DNA from: a virus
Strand: one strand, 5' to 3'
IMG/VR virus record: IMGVR_UViG_3300009428_000042
Coordinates: 1 to 30,370 of that record
DNA length: 30,370 bases
The notes under the pieces: model-generated
Told to the model about the DNA's origin: nothing
What the model saw: only the letters and a program-made list of their open reading frames with translations
The model's database searches: none
Shown here: in pieces, positions 1-8,970 of the stretch
How positions within the stretch are numbered: position 1 is the stretch's first letter
Layout: each line of letters starts with the position of its first letter
Position numbers and translations under genes: made by a program

Positions 1-249
1 AATACTATTGAAACATGAACCTGATAGTGCGCTTGTTTCAAAACATTCAGTAGTCCCTGTAAATAAGTCATTATATGGTACTCCGCTAATGCTACAAGTT
101 ATTTCAGGACAATTAATACTACTTGCACCACTCATTGTAAATGATGGTCTGTTAAATACGCATATATCTGAACTTGTCTTTACTACTGGACCTACAAAGT
201 TTCTATCGCATTTTCCATTTTGACTATATATTTTTTCTTGGTAGCTCAT
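1..249 (-). CDS. Cys-rich putative virion protein, 3' end beyond window
   Basis: The first 83 residues are present, beginning MSYQEKIYSQNGKCDRNFVG; the frame stays open to the left window edge, so the C-terminus is missing. The ATG overlaps the stop of the upstream 80-aa gene as TAATG, which suggests translational coupling. Five cysteines fall in this short stretch (about residues 14, 30, 47, 52 and 68), with another near 78. The rest is rich in Ser, Thr, Gly and Asn, like the 1553-aa and 922-aa proteins just upstream. No known domain is recognised. Its place at the end of the baseplate/fibre run suggests another tail-tip or fibre component, but that is inference from context only. Confidence 0.7.
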   Translation of the reverse strand, partial: MSYQEKIYSQNGKCDRNFVGPVVKTSSDICVFNRPSFTMSGASSINCPEITCSISGVPYNDLFTGTTECFETSALSGSCFNSI

Positions 250-491
250 TAATACGAAATTTGTAATTCAATAAATTCTCTATTATTGTTTATATTTAAA
301 CCTATATCTCTATTCTTACCTAAGTCGGTCATTTCGGTTACCTTCTTGTAGTTTTGTATAAAGACCTCTAGGTGCCCTATTTTGAACCAATCTTTATAAC
401 CAAATGAGGTTTCAACAAACCTTATGGCTTCAACATTACTATTTATGTTGTCCGATACTTTTCCTACTATATTTTTTATTAATACTGGCAT
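249..491 (-). CDS. hypothetical 80-aa protein in the fibre region
   Basis: A complete small ORF of 80 aa starting MPVLIKNIVGKVSDNINSNV. It lies 16 bases after the 1553-aa gene and overlaps the next gene by one base (TAATG), so it fits the operon and is probably translated. The sequence is mixed alpha/beta in character with several aromatic residues (FGYKDWFKIGHLEVFIQNYK). There is no signal peptide, membrane segment or cysteine. I do not recognise a family. A small baseplate or fibre-assembly protein is possible from position alone. No Shine-Dalgarno sequence precedes the start; the leader is a TATATATA-like run. Confidence 0.7.
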   Translation of the reverse strand: MPVLIKNIVGKVSDNINSNVEAIRFVETSFGYKDWFKIGHLEVFIQNYKKVTEMTDLGKNRDIGLNINNNREFIELQISY

Positions 492-507
492 ATATATATA
501 AATAGTG

Positions 508-3500
508 TTAACTTGGTATTATTGTACCGTTAATATCAATTGTTGTAACTTCACCTAAGAAGTCACTTTCACAACCAGTATCCTTTATCCAAACCCCATT
601 ACATTTAGTTATTGATGGTTGTAGTGTAATTAACCCACCTGTAGTCCCAGTTGTAGGTATAGAACTCGGTAACACTTGACTGATTACACTAACCGTAGAG
701 TTACTTGCTAAGGGTAATATTGTAGGTGGAGGTGTTACAACTGTTGGTGTTGACGTTGTTGTTATTAATGATACCGTATTGATAGGTTTCCATATTAGTG
801 GTGTTACTCCGTCAAGTTCTGTACGTGAATTTGTCCCGTTATCAAAATCAAAACTAACTGGACCTTGGTACGATGACGTAGTGTTTAGGGTTATTGTATC
901 TATTTGATTTACTTTAGTAATATCTTTTACTATAGTTTCATAAGCTAAATACTCTATATCAAAATATATTTCTAAATGTACATTTCCAGAAATCCCTTGC
1001 CTACCAATAACTAAAGGATTAACAATTAATTTTACTCCATTCCTACTGAAGAAATCATTTTCAATGTCTGTTGCAAAATTAGATAGACTATAAGTTGTTG
1101 AGTCTGATTGACCCATAGTTACGGTAGTTCCGTCGTAATACTTTAACTCTCTCTTTCCTCCCTTAATAGTTGTAGTTGCGTCCCCTAAATATATATTATC
1201 ATTATCGATAACTACGTTAACCTTAGAGGGGTCCGAAGCATAGGGTCCAGAGTTGACTAATTCAGTATTATCACCACGAAACATAAAAAGATAATAACCA
1301 GTATCTGACGGATTAGAGTTAGTACCATTTGCAGACCATAAATCTACGTATATACCGTCGGGTATGTTTTGAAGCACACTTCTAGCCTTTACTATACCTG
1401 TTGTCACTGTTGATGTTATTGTTGTTGGTAATGATGTTGTTCCGCTAGTTGGTATATTACATAGGTATAAATTACCACGTTTATAATTAAATTTCTGTTG
1501 GTCAAATACTGTATTTTTGTAAGCGTATGTTGAACCCCATATTGTCGTAGCTGGTACAACTTGTTCTATTAAGTCAATCCAATAATTACCAACGGTCTTT
1601 CCGAAGGTGTCCATGTCGGAATAATCATACTTAGAACTATTAATTCCACAAAATTCTAATGAACGAGTGTTATATCTGTCGTAAAGCATTCTTAATGTTG
1701 CATAGCTACTAATTGTTTGTCTGTTTTTAACATCAATTAATTCACTACTTAATGTACTGGCAAATTCATTAACTGTATCTATTTGACTAAGTTCAGTTGT
1801 TAGTACGTCGTCTAGGTCAATACAGCCATTATCACCACATTTACTATAAACACACTTGCTAGTGTTTTTATCCCAAGTCGCATTTGGATATGCGTTAATA
1901 CCCTGGTTAAACATATCAGCGTATATTTCAAATGCATCATCAATTACCTTACAACATGTCTCATTTACTTGACTTGACACATTTTCTTGTGTGTTTGTTG
2001 TTCCACTAATCCATTTTGATACATAAACCCCGATAGTTCCATTGTTTTCTTCTGTAATCCAAAACCCATCAAACGATGTTGTTGTACCTGAACCTATAGC
2101 GTAGGCTGTTCCACCGTTTGCCACATTAATAGGTTTTAATGTTGTAGTAGTTCCGTAATTATTTACTAGTGTGGTTATATCATTACATACAAAATTTGTT
2201 GTAGTTGTAGTCGTTGTAGCACTTGTTGCGCAACCTGATGCAGGAGTCACGGTTGATATCGAAGGTGATAGAGGTAGTTCAATTGTCTTATTTTCGTAAC
2301 CTTTAACAATTAACGGAAATCCGTCACAAGGACAGTATTCGTCTGATTGTTCATCTTCTCTTGTGATTCTATCAATCTTAGTACATACTGTAGAGCCTGA
2401 TACACAGGTATCTAATGAATAACCTACTGGACATGAATAAGCGCTAAATTCACCTAAATCAAAAGTAGTACCTATTCTATCAATAGTACTAAATATCCTA
2501 ACTGAATTAAGTTCACTTTCAAATCTAATATTTTTTAGTTGTGCTTCACTAGCGTCATATATTTCACAAACAAATCCAGCAATACCACTAGTATTGTTGT
2601 AACCTTCGATTTCTATAATGTTTTTACCAGCAGATAACTTAATACCCATGACCACGTAACTTTGAATACTTCTTGAGTAAGAAATACTAAAGTTATTATG
2701 TATTCCAGCGTAATGTGATGGCGCTGTAACTGGGTTTATTAAGTACTCACCGTTTATTTTTATTTTTGTTTCGTCATCAGCAGCAAACCCTAACCTATAT
2801 GTCTTTGTTTCTGTTAGTTCAAGACAGTATGATAAACCAATCCATTCTTGAACTGGAAGTGTTCCTGGATTAGACCAAACTGATGCGTTTAGTAATCTAC
2901 CAGCATTGTTAGTACTTGTTAAGTTGTTATACGTTGAGGCTGATACTGAACCGTTTGTACCACCCCAAAGTATATTGGGGTTAAACATACTAGAGATTAC
3001 GTCTGAATTATTTTTACCAAATTTACTTTTAATACCACTAAAGGCGTCTGGTGAAGAATATTGTAATGTTCCATCTGAAAACTTATTAATTCCGAAACCA
3101 CTATGTGTTAAATAATTTCCAGAAGAATCTATTAAATAATCTACGTTGTAGTAAGGTCCAACCCAGCTATCTTTAGTTGTCCCTGTCCAGTATATCGGCC
3201 ATTGGTTGTCTGTTACGTCTTCAACGAAGATAGTACCTCTAGATAAATAATGTACTGAGTTAGTTAAACCTACACCAGGACCTACTGTATAGGTTGTAGC
3301 ACTGCTTGTGGTTGCCGTTACCGTTAGTTCTGTACAACTGTCTCCATCAACATCTAATGTATATCCAGAAGGGCAGCTAAATGAGTTGTATGTTTCTCCG
3401 CTAGAAATGCAACCTTCAAGGATGCAGTTGTTATCAGATACGTAGCACCAAACATCTTGTTCAACTGCTCTAGAAGGACTTAAATTTAAATCTACTTCCT

Positions 3501-5169
3501 TAGTGTTAACTACGAGTTTGTGATGATTAGTGTTGTATTCTGTACCTCTATATTTTAAATCAAAGAATCTTTTGTCTTTTATTTCGTTAGATACCCATGA
3601 TTTTTTATTATCAGGAACTTTGACTAATTCAAATTTTGGTGGTTCCGATATGAATTTTTTTATATTATCAACTTTGGTACACACTTTATTCATCTTAATC
3701 CTATCTAATAAGATTGTGAAATCTACACAACTATTCTTTATTGATATCGTGATGTTAATTTTTCTATTTTCTATTGCATCTAAAACTAGTTTATCAGTAA
3801 TAGTGGTTTCATAATTTAACCAACATGATTGATACCATCCAGTTAATCCGCTGAATATCTCTAACTGCTCTTGTTGAGTAGATGGTAGTGTATTTGTTTC
3901 TAAATATTGATTAAATAAATCCGTAACTAAGTTATCTCTAATTTGAGTACATAAATCAGCATTACTACTTAATAACTGACTTTGTGCGAGTGTTGGCATA
4001 AATCCTGTATCACCAGTAATTATTATACCTGTCTTGCCAGATGTGGAGTCAATATAATTATATAGGTTATCAGTCCCAATATTCATTAGCGTTTCTTCAT
4101 AAACACTTGTTAGTATTTTTGTCGTACCTGTACTTTCTACTTCAAGTGTAAATGCAGTTTCGAATTGCTCAAACATATCAATATATGTAGTACATACACC
4201 TGGAATTGGGGCTGTGTAGGGTGTAGTTATGATGTTTCCTGTTATACCAGTAATAGAATTTGTTAAAGTTTGTAATTCAGCCTTACAGTTATTTAGTATG
4301 GGTGTATATTTGGTTATAGTGTCTTCCGCTCTTTCTCTATCATATATAGAGTAATTACACACACTTGTGTGATAGTCCCCTGGACTTGGTTCACTATCAA
4401 TAAATGACTTGACTTGTGCGTTAGTGTAGGTTGTTGTGTCGGTACCGTAACTAGCTGACCATGTGCCACCTGTCACTACGTTAGTTTCCCATTCCTGTTT
4501 CCCAAGGTCTGTTAAACAATAACTTACCACGTTAGGGTCGAAAATACCATAAGCTAATGGAGGTAGATTGCCTCCATAGTATAACGATGGGTTGGTTGGA
4601 ATGGTTATACCATTTGGACCTATTACTCCTGGAGCTAAATATTGGATAACATAAGGTACTGAATCTGCGTTATCTATAATATCTTGGTAAAAGTCACACT
4701 CTGTACTTACTGTGTTTGCGGACGATTCTAGTTCGTCTAAAGTCGTTAATGTGGTAGAGTTGGCGCCGACAATCCCTAGAGCATTAGCTTTGGCTTTACG
4801 CAGTTTATCACATTCAAACATGTATAAATAATCAAAAGATATTTTTAGTTCGCAGGTTTCATTAGGTTCAACATTAAATAGTGTGCTTGAGTTTCCTTCT
4901 GGATTCAATATAACCTTAAATAATTCGGAATTATCTAATGCCCACATACATTTTTGTGTTGTAACATCAAAAGTATAACCTAGTAATTCACAACATGGTT
5001 TTGTTTGGTGACTAGTTATAGGATTTTGAACTACAGCACCACTAGGTAGTGTTGTTGGTGGTTCGTATAGTCCAACTGTACCGCCAGATAGTTCAATTAT
5101 TGTGTATCCGTCGGCTTCGTAAGAATCTTTAGTTCTACAATTTTTACTATATAAGGTTATTGCTGGCAT
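508..5169 (-). CDS. giant Cys/Thr-rich tail fibre or adhesin-like virion protein (1553 aa)
   Basis: The 1553-aa protein is unrecognised as a whole but has the look of an extended virion surface protein. Cys-rich modules recur: CCELLGYTFD...KCMW near residues 59-76, SCPSGYTLD near 600, SCPVGYSLD near 915, CPCDG near 945, and a second CC...KC module near 1075-1110. Residues about 770-880 (GFAADDETKIKINGEYLI, then AGKNIIEIEGYNN) resemble a PA14-like or carbohydrate-binding beta-sandwich; this is a weak match by eye. A poly-threonine run lies near residue 990, and the C-terminus is rich in Thr and Pro. There is no signal peptide or membrane segment. It follows the gpI-like 922-aa gene, where fibre genes are expected in myoviruses. 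Receptor binding is inference. An AT motif shared with three other structural genes lies 9 bases upstream of the start. Confidence 0.8.
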   Translation of the reverse strand: MPAITLYSKNCRTKDSYEADGYTIIELSGGTVGLYEPPTTLPSGAVVQNPITSHQTKPCCELLGYTFDVTTQKCMWALDNSELFKVILNPEGNSSTLFNVEPNETCELKISFDYLYMFECDKLRKAKANALGIVGANSTTLTTLDELESSANTVSTECDFYQDIIDNADSVPYVIQYLAPGVIGPNGITIPTNPSLYYGGNLPPLAYGIFDPNVVSYCLTDLGKQEWETNVVTGGTWSASYGTDTTTYTNAQVKSFIDSEPSPGDYHTSVCNYSIYDRERAEDTITKYTPILNNCKAELQTLTNSITGITGNIITTPYTAPIPGVCTTYIDMFEQFETAFTLEVESTGTTKILTSVYEETLMNIGTDNLYNYIDSTSGKTGIIITGDTGFMPTLAQSQLLSSNADLCTQIRDNLVTDLFNQYLETNTLPSTQQEQLEIFSGLTGWYQSCWLNYETTITDKLVLDAIENRKINITISIKNSCVDFTILLDRIKMNKVCTKVDNIKKFISEPPKFELVKVPDNKKSWVSNEIKDKRFFDLKYRGTEYNTNHHKLVVNTKEVDLNLSPSRAVEQDVWCYVSDNNCILEGCISSGETYNSFSCPSGYTLDVDGDSCTELTVTATTSSATTYTVGPGVGLTNSVHYLSRGTIFVEDVTDNQWPIYWTGTTKDSWVGPYYNVDYLIDSSGNYLTHSGFGINKFSDGTLQYSSPDAFSGIKSKFGKNNSDVISSMFNPNILWGGTNGSVSASTYNNLTSTNNAGRLLNASVWSNPGTLPVQEWIGLSYCLELTETKTYRLGFAADDETKIKINGEYLINPVTAPSHYAGIHNNFSISYSRSIQSYVVMGIKLSAGKNIIEIEGYNNTSGIAGFVCEIYDASEAQLKNIRFESELNSVRIFSTIDRIGTTFDLGEFSAYSCPVGYSLDTCVSGSTVCTKIDRITREDEQSDEYCPCDGFPLIVKGYENKTIELPLSPSISTVTPASGCATSATTTTTTTNFVCNDITTLVNNYGTTTTLKPINVANGGTAYAIGSGTTTSFDGFWITEENNGTIGVYVSKWISGTTNTQENVSSQVNETCCKVIDDAFEIYADMFNQGINAYPNATWDKNTSKCVYSKCGDNGCIDLDDVLTTELSQIDTVNEFASTLSSELIDVKNRQTISSYATLRMLYDRYNTRSLEFCGINSSKYDYSDMDTFGKTVGNYWIDLIEQVVPATTIWGSTYAYKNTVFDQQKFNYKRGNLYLCNIPTSGTTSLPTTITSTVTTGIVKARSVLQNIPDGIYVDLWSANGTNSNPSDTGYYLFMFRGDNTELVNSGPYASDPSKVNVVIDNDNIYLGDATTTIKGGKRELKYYDGTTVTMGQSDSTTYSLSNFATDIENDFFSRNGVKLIVNPLVIGRQGISGNVHLEIYFDIEYLAYETIVKDITKVNQIDTITLNTTSSYQGPVSFDFDNGTNSRTELDGVTPLIWKPINTVSLITTTSTPTVVTPPPTILPLASNSTVSVISQVLPSSIPTTGTTGGLITLQPSITKCNGVWIKDTGCESDFLGEVTTIDINGTIIPS

Positions 5170-5177
5170 TAAATAAG

Positions 5178-5187
5178 TTTATTATAA
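5178..5187 (-). promoter_or_regulatory. late-promoter-like AT motif before the 1553-aa gene
   Basis: The minus strand reads TTATAATAAA here, 9 bases before the ATG. The same ten bases occur before the gp25, 106-aa and 303-aa genes. It is very close to the start, so if it is a promoter the leader would be almost absent. A translation-initiation element is an alternative. Confidence 0.35.
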
Positions 5188-5250
5188 TTATTAGTTAATA
5201 TAATTTATTTTAAAAAATAGTAAATTATATTTCATTATATTATTAATATA

Positions 5251-8019
5251 TTACACTATATCTTTATAGCATCCGATTATATTTCTAGCTCTTTGTTCGT
5301 ATAACTGATATATAATATTTGTTTTAGTTGGGTTATCGGTAAATTCCTTAACACCTTTAGTGTTTAGTTTACATCCGTAACCTTTTTCACCTGTATATGG
5401 GTCTGTAATTAATTGATAATTAATATCGTAAAGGCCTCCTGGGCAAAAACCTGTATCGGTATTAACTACTCTTGAATCACCTTTAGGGTCTATAAATTTT
5501 AAATAGTAGTTAGTTCCGATTAATTCCATACTACCTAGTGTCGAGCCTGCTAATACCCACTGACACGCTAAAGTGGAACCTACCCCTCTTTTTCTTGAAT
5601 CATGAAACGGAATTTGTGTACTTACTGAGCTAGTTTGGTTCGTTGGAACGCAAAGATATCCGCAGTTAACTAACTCCCATTGAAGAGTACTCCCAGTAGT
5701 ACCTGTACTTGTATTTATGTATTCTTCATGATAGAACGGTTTACTACCTGGGGCTAGTGCGTTGCAGCAATTCGGGTCTAACCATTTTGTCGTATTAGTG
5801 TGCGTACTTGATACTGTACCATCAGGTTCGTATAGTTCAAACTCTACTTCAATATAATTACCATCTAAAGTGACACCTGTAGGGTTTACTATATTTTGAC
5901 CTATCATACCTTCTTTACATTTCTTGTCTTTTTGTAGTTGATTTAAGTTGTTAGTGTATGGGTTATTATTAGTTACGTCAATCCTTAACGCTTCATCATC
6001 TTCAGGTATATCACATCCGCAGTCCGTTTGCTCTACTTGAGGGCACGGGTCTTTTATTATAGAACTTTCAACTTTTGAGATATTAGTTAAATCTACACCG
6101 CTATCATTCTGAAGTGTAATGTGTGTGGCACCAGTGTATTGATTAAATAACCCAGAATTATAATTTGTAAATAACTTTGCGTCAGTTGTTGTGATAGTTG
6201 TTGACGTAAGTGTAAACGGTGTAAAGTCTGGAATTATATTTTCTAATTGATTAATATATTCTTTTCCCCCATCATAAGGTCCTACGTGTGGGTTATTACC
6301 ATTAAGTATGTATTGCGTTGCGGTTTCACCGCCAGTTTCCCTATACCATTGACCACCTTTTTGAAAGTACATATTTGGTGTGTCTCTAAAGAATTTAGGG
6401 TATCCATCATAATCTACGTTGTATAGGTCTATGTCGTCGTCTAAGCCATTAGCTTCAAGCGTGGCATAGAATAGTTTCATATCTATTGGTTCTTTGGCTA
6501 CGTATACGTGTTCGTCAAACTCAATAAGACCGTCTGGAGCACCTATTAATTTAAAGAAAAATTCAATTGTTTTTCTAGTACCTTTAGATTTCCAAATCCA
6601 AGATGAATTAAGTATTAGCCTTCTCCATAATTCAGTCTCAGCTTCAGCTGGTGTTAGCCCTCTACTTTGTCCAGCGTAGGTCCTAGCGCCAACGTTTAAA
6701 TATGAGTTTACTAAGTCGTTCTCTACTATTGAACTTGTCAATTCCCAACCTAGTACTCTAGCTAAGTATTTAACTAATTGGTCTGGTGTGTTTTTTTTCT
6801 TATCGTATGTTACAACGTTAGCAAATGATATACCGTCAATATATTTTTTTATCTCGTCAAATTCCCTACCGTAAATTTTTAAGGTTTTGTTCATTTTCTG
6901 ACCAGCAGTTTCTTCTTCATCACCTTCACAATTTGGTATAGTGTCAAAATCTGATATAGATTCAGCCGTTAAGAATCTAGCCATAAGGTTGGTTTCGATA
7001 CCATCCTTACTATTCGCTATTTCTATCAATTCACTTACAAATCTAACATATTCAGCAGTGTTGTAATCTATATTGTAACCATCAGTTGTTGGCCATGTTA
7101 GTGTTTTTTCAGAAATCGTAATTGTTCCATCGTCTTCATCTTTTTTGTAGTTGTATGTGGATGTGTATTTAGGTAATGTTAACCTGTTTAATAGATTATT
7201 TTCATATTGACTTATACTATTAAAAAAAGACTCTTCAATAATCTTATTTGGTTTTATATGGTATGTTGGGGTACTATCTGCTGAACCATTAAAACCAAAT
7301 GGGTCACCTTCTACTTCTAGTTTGATTGTATCGTTACCAATACTTGTTGCTCCTGAAAACCCTAATACTTTATATTCGTTATCATTAATTAATATAACGT
7401 AATCAGCATAACTAACTTGTAGGTTTCTGAGTTTGTTTTTTTTATTAAATGTATTTATTATTGTTCCGTTATTTAAAAAATTAATATCAAATTTATTATC
7501 AATGAAGTTGACATCAACATTAAATGTTGCCTTATTCAAGACTGAATTATAATTATAGTTAGATATAGTGTCACCTACAATCGTATTTATACCATCATTT
7601 CTTAACGGTGTAACATATAGTGAGGCTGGCCAATTTGTAATTATATTTTCAAGACTAACTCTAATAAATTCCGTAGCAGAACCAAAGTATACTAAATCAC
7701 ATAAGTTACCATTATCTAGATTAAGGGTTACTTTAATGTTGTTATTTAGTATTAACTTACTACCAAAACTTGTCAAGTCGTAGCTATCTAGTGAGTAGAA
7801 ATTACTATATTTTTTACTTGTATATAGTCTGGTGAGTCTACCCCCGTAATTTGTCGTAGTTACGAAATTACCGAATGTAAATACAGACGTCTCTCCGTCA
7901 GCGTTTTCAGTTTGCTGATTACCTACTAGTCCGTCACTAAAGTTTCTATATTCGATTCCACCATTATAAAAGACTCTTTGTGCGTAACCCGCTACCTTTA
8001 CTCTGTTATTTTCACCCAT
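5251..8019 (-). CDS. baseplate wedge protein with P2 gpI / T4 gp7-like domain and long extensions (922 aa)
   Basis: The central part, about residues 330-500, looks like the phage tail protein I family. It has an acidic helical stretch, KYLARVLGWEL, and then a block ending ILNSSWIWKSKGTRKTIEFF, matching the family pattern of a Trp/Ile-rich helix followed by KGT and a helix. P2 gpI and T4 gp7 are related wedge subunits that bind the gpJ/gp6 dimer, and gp6 is encoded in this same cluster. Residues 1-300 form an Asn/Thr-rich beta region of unknown fold. The C-terminal 300 residues contain many cysteines (CPQVEQTDCGCD, DPNCC, VNCGYLC, FCPGG) like the following 1553-aa protein. The protein is far longer than P2 gpI (roughly 180 aa). 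Its start lies 4 bases after the stop of the 303-aa gene. Domain assignment is by eye. Confidence 0.75.
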   Translation of the reverse strand: MGENNRVKVAGYAQRVFYNGGIEYRNFSDGLVGNQQTENADGETSVFTFGNFVTTTNYGGRLTRLYTSKKYSNFYSLDSYDLTSFGSKLILNNNIKVTLNLDNGNLCDLVYFGSATEFIRVSLENIITNWPASLYVTPLRNDGINTIVGDTISNYNYNSVLNKATFNVDVNFIDNKFDINFLNNGTIINTFNKKNKLRNLQVSYADYVILINDNEYKVLGFSGATSIGNDTIKLEVEGDPFGFNGSADSTPTYHIKPNKIIEESFFNSISQYENNLLNRLTLPKYTSTYNYKKDEDDGTITISEKTLTWPTTDGYNIDYNTAEYVRFVSELIEIANSKDGIETNLMARFLTAESISDFDTIPNCEGDEEETAGQKMNKTLKIYGREFDEIKKYIDGISFANVVTYDKKKNTPDQLVKYLARVLGWELTSSIVENDLVNSYLNVGARTYAGQSRGLTPAEAETELWRRLILNSSWIWKSKGTRKTIEFFFKLIGAPDGLIEFDEHVYVAKEPIDMKLFYATLEANGLDDDIDLYNVDYDGYPKFFRDTPNMYFQKGGQWYRETGGETATQYILNGNNPHVGPYDGGKEYINQLENIIPDFTPFTLTSTTITTTDAKLFTNYNSGLFNQYTGATHITLQNDSGVDLTNISKVESSIIKDPCPQVEQTDCGCDIPEDDEALRIDVTNNNPYTNNLNQLQKDKKCKEGMIGQNIVNPTGVTLDGNYIEVEFELYEPDGTVSSTHTNTTKWLDPNCCNALAPGSKPFYHEEYINTSTGTTGSTLQWELVNCGYLCVPTNQTSSVSTQIPFHDSRKRGVGSTLACQWVLAGSTLGSMELIGTNYYLKFIDPKGDSRVVNTDTGFCPGGLYDINYQLITDPYTGEKGYGCKLNTKGVKEFTDNPTKTNIIYQLYEQRARNIIGCYKDIV

Positions 8020-8023
8020 TTAA

Positions 8024-8935
8024 TTATGTATTTGATACGTCGTTGAATCCTTTTGTGAAATCAATGTTATTAAGTCTATCTTCTTTAATTTCGAATAATG
8101 GTTTACCAGTAAATCTATCTTTAATTTCATATAGATTATATTGTTTATAAATTTCATTCGTAAAGTTGTATATACTATAAATACCATCCTCAAGACCCTT
8201 ACTTTGATTACCAAACATACCAATTGCGAGACTTTCAATGTCGTAGTCAACAATTTCTACTTCCATAATAAATGGTGAAAAAAATGTGTTTGTGATGATT
8301 ATTTCTTGATTTGGTGAACCAATGTACGGAAGTGTGTTTGGGTTAACATTTGATGGGGCTGATGGTGATAGCGTACAAAAAACAAGTGACGAGTTGTTAT
8401 TAAATCTGTATCTAATAGCTTTTTGGTTAACATTTGTTAAGTTTTGGTTAACAGGTTCTGCTCTATTATTTGACGTAACTATTCTAAAGAAGTTTTTTAT
8501 TTTTCTATCAGAAGCTGATGTGTCAGTATTAATATATTCAATTCTGTAACCAACTAAGTTATTGTTTTCAAATGCCCCTATATTTTGACTTACATTAAAG
8601 TCTGAGGTATCTAGAACTAGACCTTTTATGTCTGGAAAAGCAGATAAAACACCACAATCTACAATCCTAGTTCTAATTTCCCTAGGTTTGAATGTTATAG
8701 TATATATCCCTTTAGTTCCAAATTCACTAATAGGTAATTTAAGTGTATATAACCCCCCGAAAATCTCAAACCCTGTTGTGTTCTTTGGGTTGTTTATTGG
8801 TATTAAGTTAGATGAACTTAAACTAAACACTCTTGTGTTAGATGATTCTCTATTTGCTGAGTAAAATACTGTCATTTCTACGTCACTTGGTAACATATCT
8901 GCAGGTCTTATTGTACCGTAAACTCCACTTGCCAT
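8024..8935 (-). CDS. hypothetical baseplate-region structural protein (303 aa)
   Basis: A 303-aa protein starting MASGVYGTIRPADMLPSDVE. It is mostly predicted beta by composition (many alternating hydrophobics, Asn, Ser and Thr), with no membrane segment, signal peptide or recognised motif. The N-terminal part (DVEMTVFYSANRESSNTRVF) and a later region (YTITFKPREIRTRIVDCG) read like beta-sandwich strands. The gene sits between a 300-aa unknown and the gpI-like 922-aa gene and is separated from the latter by only 4 bases, so a baseplate role alongside that protein is likely but inferred. It has a short intergenic leader with an AT motif identical over 16 bases to the one upstream of gp25, which suggests it heads its own late transcript. 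Confidence 0.75.
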   Translation of the reverse strand: MASGVYGTIRPADMLPSDVEMTVFYSANRESSNTRVFSLSSSNLIPINNPKNTTGFEIFGGLYTLKLPISEFGTKGIYTITFKPREIRTRIVDCGVLSAFPDIKGLVLDTSDFNVSQNIGAFENNNLVGYRIEYINTDTSASDRKIKNFFRIVTSNNRAEPVNQNLTNVNQKAIRYRFNNNSSLVFCTLSPSAPSNVNPNTLPYIGSPNQEIIITNTFFSPFIMEVEIVDYDIESLAIGMFGNQSKGLEDGIYSIYNFTNEIYKQYNLYEIKDRFTGKPLFEIKEDRLNNIDFTKGFNDVSNT

Positions 8936-8952
8936 TTTAAATTATTTTTATT

Positions 8953-8968
8953 TCTTTATTATAAATAT
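8953..8968 (-). promoter_or_regulatory. late-promoter-like AT motif before the 303-aa gene
   Basis: The minus strand reads ATATTTATAATAAAGA, identical over all 16 bases to the element upstream of gp25 at 20061-20076. It ends 18 bases before the ATG. The repeat of the same sequence before two separate structural genes suggests a late promoter element of this phage. The -10 position and the sigma factor are inferred. Confidence 0.5.
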
Positions 8969-8970
8969 CA

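Noticed and set aside
2190-2220. Simple repeat or frameshift hot spot at the poly-threonine run in the 1553-aa gene
   Set aside because: Threonine codons are mixed and the frame continues unbroken on both sides, so it is a protein-level low-complexity tract only.
2906-3814. Plus-strand ORFs opposite the 1553-aa gene and, likewise, opposite most other genes
   Set aside because: They mirror well-supported minus-strand coding sequence, have hydrophobic antisense-type composition and no neighbouring operon on the plus strand.
8020-8253. Minus-strand 77-aa ORF overlapping the end of the 303-aa gene
   Set aside because: It lies wholly inside the 303-aa gene in another frame and has a Lys/Leu/Ile-biased composition with no family features.
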